In this document: piece by piece, positions 1-5,674 of the stretch | Layout: every line of letters begins with the position of its first letter | Numbering within the stretch: position 1 is the stretch's first letter | Origin: Candidatus Luteimonas excrementigallinarum | GTDB lineage: Bacteria > Pseudomonadota > Gammaproteobacteria > Xanthomonadales > Xanthomonadaceae | Length of the DNA stretch: 7,068 nt | Direction: 5' to 3' | Assembly (NCBI GenBank): GCA_019115725.1 | Contig: DXCY01000168.1 | Location: forward strand, 1 to 7,068 | Notes under the pieces: model-generated | What the model was told of the DNA's origin: nothing | What the model saw: the letters and a program-made list of their open reading frames with translations, nothing else | Database searches by the model: none | Made by a program: the position numbers and the translations under genes

Positions 1-137
1 CCGGGGTAGATGTGCGGGGTGCAGGCGACGGTGTGGATGCCGTCGTCCACGGCCATGCGGGCCATTTCCAGGGCCATGGCCAGATCGGCTGCGCCATCGT
101 CGATGCCGGGAAGCAGGTGGTGGTGCAGATCGATCAT
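1..137 (-). CDS. PHP-type tyrosine-protein phosphatase (CpsB/CapC/YwqE-like), N-terminal fragment
   Basis: Reading the minus strand from an ATG at 137 gives 45 full codons before the window edge. The product begins MIDLHHHLLPGIDDGA and ends in ACTPHIYP. This matches the start of the CpsB/YwqE family: the HxH metal pair (H5, H7), the DDG that follows (13-15), and the TPH histidine (H42), all metal ligands of the PHP fold. Known members are manganese-dependent phosphatases that remove phosphate from the tyrosine tail of polysaccharide-copolymerase kinases and so tune capsule or exopolysaccharide synthesis. The partner kinase is not in the window, so that role is inferred from the family. The start fits family N-termini and lies six bases after a TACAAT hexamer, with no Shine-Dalgarno between. 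It follows uvrD on the same strand, 142 bases downstream, but a REP pair separates them and it appears to have its own promoter. Only about a fifth of a usual family member (roughly 240-260 residues) is present. Confidence 0.8.
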   Translation of the reverse strand, partial: MIDLHHHLLPGIDDGAADLAMALEMARMAVDDGIHTVACTPHIYP

Positions 138-143
138 GCGCGG

Positions 144-149
144 ATTGTA
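144..149 (-). promoter_or_regulatory. candidate -10 box of the PHP phosphatase gene (leaderless)
   Basis: On the minus strand TACAAT differs from the sigma-70 -10 consensus at one position. It sits exactly six bases before the phosphatase ATG (137), so a normal start site falls on or next to the A of the ATG. No good -35 hexamer is visible 16-18 bases upstream. No ribosome binding site can fit in the gap. This is inferred from position and similarity only. Confidence 0.45.
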
Positions 150-183
150 CGCGCCGGCGATGCGCGGGTTACGGGGTGGCGCG

Positions 184-258
184 GGCGTCGGGGGCGTAGC
201 CCCGACCTACGACCCGGAAGGAGCGGCCCACGCAGGTCGGCCCTACGTGGCCGACACG
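184..258. repeat. inverted pair of GTAG-type REP palindromes (REPIN/SMAG-like dimer)
   Basis: Two hairpins with facing tetranucleotide tails lie between uvrD and the phosphatase gene. The left one has arms GTCGGGG (187-193) and CCCCGAC (200-206), a 6-base loop, and CTAC at 207-210, i.e. GTAG on the minus strand. The right one has GCAG at 232-235, arms GTCGGCC (236-242) and GGCCGAC (249-255), and again a 6-base loop. A 21-base spacer separates the tails. A GTAG next to a short GC-rich stem is the signature of REP elements mobilised by RAYT (TnpA-REP) transposases and of the SMAG palindromes of S. maltophilia. The right element has GCAG in place of GTAG and is probably a diverged copy. The pair starts about 25 bases after the uvrD stop, so it may also shield or terminate the uvrD transcript. 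No RAYT gene is in the window. Confidence 0.75.
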
Positions 259-279
259 GGCGATCGCAACGCCAATCCG

Positions 280-2490
280 TTATTTGAGATTGGCGTACGC
301 CAGCACCAGCCACTTGCTGCCGACATCGTCGAAATTCACCTGCACGCGGGCATGCGCGCCGGAGCCTTCGATATCGGTCACCACGCCGTCGCCGAATTTG
401 GGATGGGTGACGCCCTGGCCAATGCCGATGCCGGGGTTTTCATCCACCACCGCATGGCCGGCGTTGCGCCGCGGGGCGCCGCCGAACGCGGGGCGTGAGA
501 CGCCAACCTTCGGGCGCACCTCGTGCAGCAGCTTGCCGGGAATCTCGCGCAGGAAACGCGAGGGCATGCCGAACATGTCCTGGCCGTGCAGGCGGCGGGA
601 TTCGGCGTAGCACAGCACCAGTTTCTGCCGGGCGCGGGTGATGCCCACGTAGGCCAGGCGGCGCTCTTCCTCCAGCCGGCCGACCTCGTCGACCGAGCGC
701 TGGTTGGGGAACAGGCCCTCCTCCATGCCCACCAGGAACACCAGCGGGAATTCCAGGCCCTTGGCGCTGTGCAGGGTCATCAGCTGCACCCCGTCTTCGC
801 CCGACTGCGCCTGGCCTTCGCCAGCCTCCAGCGAGGCGTAGGCGAGGAAGGCGACCAGTTCGGTCAGGCCTTCGGCCTCCTCGTCGTCACCGCGGACGAA
901 GCGCGAGGCCACCGACACCAGCTCGTCCAGGTTGTCGGTGCGTGATTCGGAATCGAGCACGCCGCGGCTTTCGCGCGACCAGTGCTCGCGCAGGCCGGAG
1001 CGGGCCAGCACGTGGTCGATCTTTTCCGGCAGCGGCATGGATTCAACCTCGTTGGCGAGGTCGTCGATCAGGGCGTGGAAGCCGGCCAGGGCGTTGCGGG
1101 CGCGCGCAGCGAGGCTGGCATCCTGGCTGCAGCGCTGCGAGGCATCCCACAGCGACAGGCCGGCGGCGCGGGCGGTCTGGCGCACGGCATCCAGGGTGCG
1201 GTCGCCGATACCGCGGGTGGGGGTGTTCACCGCGCGCTCGAAGGCGGCGTCATCGGCGCGATTGGCCACCAGGCGCAGATAGGCCAGGGTGTCCTTGATT
1301 TCAGCGCGCTCGAAGAAGCGCACGCCGCCGTACACGCGGTACGGGATTTCCTCGCCGATCAGCTGTTCTTCCAGCGCGCGCGACTGGGCGTTGGAGCGGT
1401 AGAGGATGGCGCAGTCGCCGTGGCTGCCGCCGTCGCGCACCCACTGCTTGATCCGTTCGACCACGAAACGGGCCTCATCCACCTCGTTGTAGGCGGCGTA
1501 CAGATCCACCGGCTCGCCCTGCCCGCTGTCGGTCCACAGGCGCTTGCCGAGGCGGTCCGGGTTGTGGGCGATGACCGCGTTGGCGGCGTCCAGAATGTTG
1601 GCGCTGGAGCGGTAGTTCTGTTCCAGGCGGATGGTCTGCGCGCCGTTGCCGTCATCGGCCCCGAAATCCTTGAGGAAGCGCTGCACGTTCTCCACCTTGG
1701 CGCCGCGCCAGCCGTAGATGGCCTGGTCGTCATCGCCAACCACGAACACCTTGCCGGTGCTGCCGGCCAGCACGCGGATGAAGGCGTACTGGATGGCGTT
1801 GGTGTCCTGGAACTCATCCACCAGGATCTGGCCGAAGCGGTGGCGGTAGTGGTCGAGGATGGGCGGGTTGTCGCGCAGCAGCTCGTGGGCGCGCAGCAGC
1901 AGCTCGGCGAAATCCACCAGGCCCGCCCGGTCGCAGCGCTCCTGGTAGAGCTCGTAGCTGCGGTGCATGGCGCTGGACCATTCGTCCTGGTCGGCCTGGA
2001 TATGCTGCGGGCGGCGGCCTTCATCCTTCTGGGCGTTGATCCACCAGGCGATCTGGCGCGGCGGGAAGCGGGCCTCGTCCAGTTCCAGCTGCTGCACGAC
2101 GCGCTTGACCAGGCGCTGCTGGTCGTCGGAATCGAGGATCTGGAAGCCTTCCGGCAGCTTCGCGTCCTGCCAGTGCAGGCGCAGCAGGCGGTGGGCCAGG
2201 CCGTGGAAGGTACCGATCCACATGCCGCGCGTGACCGGCCCGGCACCGCTGCGCTCCAGCAGCGCGCTGGTGCGCTGGCGCATCTCGGCGGCCGCCTTGT
2301 TGGTGAAGGTGACCGCGAAGATGCCGTGTGCGGGCACGCCGTGGACCTCGTTGAGCCAGGCGATGCGGTGGGTGAGCACGCGGGTCTTGCCCGAGCCGGC
2401 GCCCGCCAGCACCAGATAGTGCCCGGGCTCGGCGGTCACGGCCTGCCGCTGGTCGGCGTTGAGGCCGTCGATCAGGTGGGAAACATCCAT
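280..2490 (-). CDS. uvrD: DNA helicase II (UvrD), superfamily 1A 3'-5' helicase
   Basis: A 736-residue protein, close to the usual length of about 720. UvrD is an ATP-driven 3'-5' helicase that removes the incised oligonucleotide and UvrC in nucleotide excision repair, unwinds nicked DNA in mismatch repair, and clears RecA filaments. All SF1A motifs are intact. Walker A is GAGSGKT (30-36), motif Ia is TFTNKAAAEM (61-70), and Walker B is VDEFQD (224-229). Motif III is GDDDQAIYGWRGA (252-264), motif IV is RLEQNYRS (288-295), motif V is LMTLHSAKGLEF (570-581), and motif VI is RRLAYVGITRARQK (610-623). The last 50 residues (HPKFGDGVV to KWLVLAYANL) are the Tudor-like C-terminal domain, which favours UvrD over Rep. 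The ATG at 2490 starts a normal UvrD N-terminus and lies six bases after TACAAT, suggesting a leaderless message. It is divergent from the GST gene, and no SOS box is recognisable upstream. A TAA stop is followed by a REP pair. Confidence 0.97.
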   Translation of the reverse strand: MDVSHLIDGLNADQRQAVTAEPGHYLVLAGAGSGKTRVLTHRIAWLNEVHGVPAHGIFAVTFTNKAAAEMRQRTSALLERSGAGPVTRGMWIGTFHGLAHRLLRLHWQDAKLPEGFQILDSDDQQRLVKRVVQQLELDEARFPPRQIAWWINAQKDEGRRPQHIQADQDEWSSAMHRSYELYQERCDRAGLVDFAELLLRAHELLRDNPPILDHYRHRFGQILVDEFQDTNAIQYAFIRVLAGSTGKVFVVGDDDQAIYGWRGAKVENVQRFLKDFGADDGNGAQTIRLEQNYRSSANILDAANAVIAHNPDRLGKRLWTDSGQGEPVDLYAAYNEVDEARFVVERIKQWVRDGGSHGDCAILYRSNAQSRALEEQLIGEEIPYRVYGGVRFFERAEIKDTLAYLRLVANRADDAAFERAVNTPTRGIGDRTLDAVRQTARAAGLSLWDASQRCSQDASLAARARNALAGFHALIDDLANEVESMPLPEKIDHVLARSGLREHWSRESRGVLDSESRTDNLDELVSVASRFVRGDDEEAEGLTELVAFLAYASLEAGEGQAQSGEDGVQLMTLHSAKGLEFPLVFLVGMEEGLFPNQRSVDEVGRLEEERRLAYVGITRARQKLVLCYAESRRLHGQDMFGMPSRFLREIPGKLLHEVRPKVGVSRPAFGGAPRRNAGHAVVDENPGIGIGQGVTHPKFGDGVVTDIEGSGAHARVQVNFDDVGSKWLVLAYANLK

Positions 2491-2496
2491 CCGCCC

Positions 2497-2502
2497 ATTG
2501 TA
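2497..2502 (-). promoter_or_regulatory. candidate -10 box of uvrD (leaderless)
   Basis: On the minus strand TACAAT lies exactly six bases before the uvrD ATG (2490), which puts transcription initiation at or within a base or two of the start codon. The gap GGGCGG leaves no room for a usable Shine-Dalgarno. No convincing -35 is seen; the nearest weak match is around 2521-2528. The hexamer overlaps a string, CCGACCTACAA, that also occurs at the end of the REP near 5641. Confidence 0.5.
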
Positions 2503-2549
2503 GGTCGGTGGAGACGCTGCGTTGCACGCGGGGCTACGGCGGCGGGGGA

Positions 2550-2555
2550 TAGACT
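2550..2555 (+). promoter_or_regulatory. candidate -10 box of the GST gene
   Basis: TAGACT matches TATAAT at four of six positions, including the key T1, A2 and T6. It lies 33 bases before the GST ATG. The same hexamer precedes the next gene at 3318. Right after it is the perfect palindrome GGGGATCCCC (2557-2566), near the expected transcription start. No good -35 is seen, so support is modest. Confidence 0.3.
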
Positions 2556-2588
2556 CGGGGATCCCCCATTTCCGGAGTGCCGACGACG

Positions 2589-3278
2589 ATGATCGATCTC
2601 TATTACTGGCCCACGCCCAACGGCCACAAGGTGACGCTGCTGCTGGAGGAGGCCGGGCTGGAATACAACGTCAAGCCGGTGAACATCGGCAACGGCGACC
2701 AGTTCAAGCCGGAATTCCTGGAAATCTCGCCGAACAACAAGATGCCGGCGATCGTGGACCACCAGCCGGCGGACGGCGGCGCGCCGCAGAGTGTGTTCGA
2801 ATCCGGCGCGATCCTGATGTACCTGGCGGAAAAGACCGGCAAATTCCTGCCGACGGAGCCGCGCGAGCGGATCCAGGCGCTGGAATGGCTGTTCTGGCAG
2901 ATGGCCGGCCTGGGGCCGATGAGTGGGCAGTACGGGCATTTCCACGTGTACGCGCCGGAGCGGATCGGCTATGCGATGGAGCGCTACAAGAACGAGGTGA
3001 ACCGGCTGCTGAAGGTGCTGGATACGCGGCTGGAAGGACGCGAATTCCTGGCCGGGGCGGAGTATTCGATCGCCGACATGGCGACGTATCCGTGGATCAA
3101 CGTGTACGACAGCGCTCCAGTGGATATGGCGCCCTACCCCAACGTGGTGCGCTGGCAGGAAGCGATCGCCGCCCGCCCCGCCACGCAGCGGGCCTACGCG
3201 CTGGCCCGTGAGGTGAATCCGAACCTGGGCAAGCCGATGACCGACGAGGAAAAGAAACAGCTGTTCGGCAAGCGGTGA
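2589..3278 (+). CDS. YfcG-type glutathione S-transferase / disulfide-bond oxidoreductase
   Basis: A 229-residue cytoplasmic GST closely resembling E. coli YfcG, whose N-terminus (MIDLYFAPTPNGHK) is nearly the same as MIDLYYWPTPNGHK here. YfcG has little classic transferase activity and reduces small disulfides using glutathione; this role is inferred by similarity. The N-terminal thioredoxin fold (about 1-85) has the TPNG loop (T9, N11), PEFLEISPNNKMPAIVDH with the cis-proline P53, and FESGAI with E71/S72, the glutathione-binding pair. The helical C-terminal domain (about 90-205) carries the SIAD capping box (160-163). There is no catalytic cysteine in the active-site loop, as in this class. 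The ATG at 2589 is chosen because it matches family N-termini. An in-frame GTG at 2577 would add four residues but overlaps GGAG (2574-2577), which can serve as a somewhat distant ribosome binding site. The gene is divergent from uvrD and 81 bases ahead of the DPP IV gene on the same strand. Confidence 0.93.
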   Translation: MIDLYYWPTPNGHKVTLLLEEAGLEYNVKPVNIGNGDQFKPEFLEISPNNKMPAIVDHQPADGGAPQSVFESGAILMYLAEKTGKFLPTEPRERIQALEWLFWQMAGLGPMSGQYGHFHVYAPERIGYAMERYKNEVNRLLKVLDTRLEGREFLAGAEYSIADMATYPWINVYDSAPVDMAPYPNVVRWQEAIAARPATQRAYALAREVNPNLGKPMTDEEKKQLFGKR

Positions 3279-3290
3279 GGACCTCGCCGC
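3272..3290 (+). terminator. stem-loop over the GST stop codon, possible terminator or attenuator
   Basis: GCGGTGAGG (3272-3280) pairs with CCTCGCCGC (3282-3290): eight usable base pairs, including one G-T wobble, around a GAC loop. The TGA stop of the GST (3276-3278) lies in the left arm. No T-run follows, so this is not a textbook intrinsic terminator. It could weaken read-through into the next gene or protect the 3' end. Confidence 0.3.
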
Positions 3291-3303
3291 GCCGGATCGG
3301 GGC

Positions 3304-3323
3304 CTGCAGGCTGCAGGTAGACT
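3304..3323 (+). promoter_or_regulatory. candidate promoter region of the DPP IV gene
   Basis: TAGACT at 3318-3323 is a plausible -10 box, identical to the one ahead of the GST gene. It sits 36 bases before the DPP IV ATG. Immediately upstream is the perfect tandem repeat CTGCAGG CTGCAGG (3304-3317). No -35 match is seen at the normal distance, so any promoter may need an activator or may not be real. Confidence 0.3.
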
Positions 3324-3359
3324 TGCCCGCACGATGAAAACGCTTCGCCCGAGGACTCC

Positions 3360-5612
3360 ATGCGCCAACTGCTTGCTGCCGCCACTCTGATGATCGCCGC
3401 TGCCACCACGCCCAATTCCACCCTGGCCAATGAGGGTCAGCTGACGCTGGAGGCGATCACCGGCGACGCGCCGCTGGCCGGGCCCACGCTGATGCGCCCG
3501 CAGGTGGCGCCGGACGGGTCACGGGTGACCTTCCTGCGCGGGCGCGATGACGACCGCAACCGGCTGGACCTGTGGGAGTACCACATCGACAGTGGCCAGA
3601 CCCGGATGCTGGTGGATTCATCAGTGGTGCTGCCGGGCGAGGAGCAGCTGAGCGACGAGGAGAAGGCGCGACGCGAGCGCCAGCGCATCGCCGGGCTGAG
3701 CGGGATCGTGGATTACCAGTGGGCCCCGGATGCGCAGCGGCTGCTGTTTCCGCTGGGCGGGGAGCTGTACCTGTATGACCTGGCCGCGCAGGGCAGCGAG
3801 GCGGTACGCCAGCTGACCAACGGCGGCGGCTTCGCCACCGATCCGCGGCTGTCGCCCCGCGGCGGGTTCGTCAGTTTCATCCGCGAGCGCAACCTGTGGG
3901 TGATCGACCTGGCCGATGGGCGCGAGATCCAGCTGACCAGTGACGGCTCGGACGTGATCGGCAACGGTGTGGCCGAGTTCGTGGCCGACGAGGAGATGGC
4001 CCGGCACACCGGCTACTGGTGGGCGCCTGACGATTCGGCGATCGCGTTTGCACGCATCGATGAATCCCCGGTCTCGATCCACCGCCGCTACGAGGTGTAT
4101 CCGGACCGCACCGAGGTGATCGAGCAGCGCTACCCCTTCGCCGGCGATCCGAACGTGCTGGTACAGCTGGGCGTGATTGCCCCGCGCCAGGGCGCGCAGC
4201 CGCAGTGGATCGACCTGGGCGAAGACACCGACATCTACCTGGCCCGGGTGGACTGGCGCGATCCGCAGCGTCTGGCGTTCCAGCGCCAGAGCCGCGACCA
4301 GCAGACCCTGGAGCTGATCGAGGTGACACTGGAAAACGGCGCGCAGCGCACGCTGATCACCGAGACCGCCGACACCTGGGTGCCGCTGCACAACAGCCTG
4401 CGCTTCCTCAAGGACGGGCGGATCCTGTGGAGCTCGGAGCGCAGCGGCTTCCAGCACCTGTACGTTGCCGACGAAGACGGCACCAACCTGGTGCCGCTGA
4501 CATCGGGCGACTGGCCGGTGGCCGGGCTGCTGGCGGTGGATGAGGAGGCCGGCCTGGTGTATTTCTCCGGCAGCCCGGACGCGCCGCTGGAGATGCACGT
4601 TAACGCAGTGCCGCTGGCCGGCGGCGACATCGTGCGCCTGTCGCAGCAGCCGGGCACGCACGCGGCCAGCTTCGCCCGCAACGCCAGCGTGTACGTGGAC
4701 AGCTGGTCGAGCGTGGAGTCACTGCCCCAGGTGGAACTGCGCCGCAACGACGGCAGCCTGATCGCTTCGCTGGTGGAGAACGATCCGGCCGATCCCGATC
4801 ACCCGTACGCCGCCTTCATCGATGCCCACCTGCCGACGGAGTTCGGCACGATGACCGCCGCCGACGAACGCACCCCGCTGCACTACAGCCTGATCAAGCC
4901 GGCGGATTTCGATGCCTCGCGCCAGTATCCGGTGGTGGTGCACGTATACGGCGGGCCGGTGGGGCGCACGGTGACCAATGCCTGGGCCTCGCGCGGCGAC
5001 GCGCTGTTCAACCAGTACCTGGCCCAGCGCGGCTATGTGGTGTTTTCGATCGACAACCGCGGCACGCCGGGGCGCGGGGCGGAGTTTGCCGGGGCGCTGT
5101 ATCGCAGCCAGGGCACGGTGGAGGTGGAAGACCAGGTGCGCGGAGTGGAGTGGCTGCGCGGGCAGCCGTGGGTGGATCCGGCACGGATCGGCGTGCACGG
5201 CTGGTCCAACGGCGGTTACATGACCCTGATGCTGCTGGCCAAGGCGCCCGACCATTACGCCTGCGGCATCTCCGGCGCACCGGTGGCCGACTGGGCCCTG
5301 TACGACACCCACTACACCGAGCGCTACATGCACACGCCGCAGGACAACCCGGAGGGTTACCGCGAGGCCAGCGTGTTCACCCATGCGGACAACATCCGCT
5401 CCGGCAGCCTGCTGCTGATCCACGGCATGGCCGATGACAACGTGCTGTTCTCCAACGCCACCCAGCTGATGAGCCAGCTGCAGCAGGCCGGCACCGCGTT
5501 CGAGCTGATGACCTACCCGGGTGCCAAGCACGGCCTGCGCGGCCGTGATGCGCTGCACCGCTACCGGCTGGGCGAAGCGTTCTTCAACCGCTGCCTGGGC
5601 CACACGCCCTGA
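3360..5612 (+). CDS. dipeptidyl peptidase IV, S9B family, periplasmic
   Basis: A 750-residue serine exopeptidase, normal for bacterial DPP IV. It removes Xaa-Pro or Xaa-Ala dipeptides from peptide N-termini. Residues 1-23 form a signal peptide: R2, a hydrophobic stretch LLAAATLMIAAA, and likely cleavage after TLA before NEG. This places it in the periplasm. A beta-propeller spans about 35-480 and includes the double-glutamate segment DEEMARHTGYWW (E211, E212), which anchors the substrate amino group in S9B enzymes. The alpha/beta-hydrolase domain follows (about 490-750). It has oxyanion Tyr530 in VYGGP, nucleophile Ser616 in GWSNGGYM, Asp692 in HGMADDNV, and His724 in AKHG. The Asp-His spacing of 32 equals that of human DPP4. 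Asn replaces the usual Tyr after the serine, as I recall for Stenotrophomonas-type enzymes. The ATG at 3360 has GAGG five bases upstream. An 18-codon out-of-frame ORF (3334-3390) overlaps the start. The neighbouring GST is not functionally linked in any obvious way. Confidence 0.96.
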   Translation: MRQLLAAATLMIAAATTPNSTLANEGQLTLEAITGDAPLAGPTLMRPQVAPDGSRVTFLRGRDDDRNRLDLWEYHIDSGQTRMLVDSSVVLPGEEQLSDEEKARRERQRIAGLSGIVDYQWAPDAQRLLFPLGGELYLYDLAAQGSEAVRQLTNGGGFATDPRLSPRGGFVSFIRERNLWVIDLADGREIQLTSDGSDVIGNGVAEFVADEEMARHTGYWWAPDDSAIAFARIDESPVSIHRRYEVYPDRTEVIEQRYPFAGDPNVLVQLGVIAPRQGAQPQWIDLGEDTDIYLARVDWRDPQRLAFQRQSRDQQTLELIEVTLENGAQRTLITETADTWVPLHNSLRFLKDGRILWSSERSGFQHLYVADEDGTNLVPLTSGDWPVAGLLAVDEEAGLVYFSGSPDAPLEMHVNAVPLAGGDIVRLSQQPGTHAASFARNASVYVDSWSSVESLPQVELRRNDGSLIASLVENDPADPDHPYAAFIDAHLPTEFGTMTAADERTPLHYSLIKPADFDASRQYPVVVHVYGGPVGRTVTNAWASRGDALFNQYLAQRGYVVFSIDNRGTPGRGAEFAGALYRSQGTVEVEDQVRGVEWLRGQPWVDPARIGVHGWSNGGYMTLMLLAKAPDHYACGISGAPVADWALYDTHYTERYMHTPQDNPEGYREASVFTHADNIRSGSLLLIHGMADDNVLFSNATQLMSQLQQAGTAFELMTYPGAKHGLRGRDALHRYRLGEAFFNRCLGHTP

Positions 5613-5622
5613 GGATTCACGC

Positions 5623-5649
5623 GGCGTCGGGGGCGTAGCCCCGACCTAC
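5623..5649. repeat. single GTAG-type REP palindrome, exact copy of the one at 184-210
   Basis: This 27-base stretch is identical to 184-210. Arms GTCGGGG (5626-5632) and CCCCGAC (5639-5645) enclose a 6-base loop, with CTAC (GTAG on the minus strand) at 5646-5649. It lies eleven bases after the DPP IV stop, in the gap between two convergent genes. That is the usual place for REP elements, and it could act as a weak two-way terminator or mRNA 3'-end protector. No paired inverted copy is seen next to it, so it is a solo REP rather than a dimer. Confidence 0.75.
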
Positions 5650-5674
5650 AACCACCAGCACCCAGGCAGGGCAG

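Noticed and set aside
10..498. 162-codon plus-strand frame containing GGVAPTY
   Set aside because: It runs through the phosphatase start, the REP pair and the uvrD 3' end. The GGVAPTY string is only the translation of the REP palindrome, and it recurs at the other copy near 5630.
2557..2566. GGGGATCCCC as a specific operator
   Set aside because: It is a short ten-base palindrome in GC-rich DNA with no second copy nearby; mentioned under the GST promoter but not strong enough to stand alone.
982..2592. 536-codon open frame on the plus strand opposite uvrD
   Set aside because: uvrD on the other strand is complete with every helicase motif. The antisense product is Ala/Val/Gly/His-rich with no recognisable domain, the usual by-product of third-position GC bias.
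2472..3368. 298-codon minus-strand frame across the GST gene
   Set aside because: It is antisense to a clear YfcG-type GST and spans the divergent promoter region; the product is Arg/His/Val-rich with no domain.
3621..4661. 346-codon open frame antisense to DPP IV, and a similar one at 4719-5603
   Set aside because: Both lie wholly inside a confidently identified gene, have low-complexity composition, and match no family.
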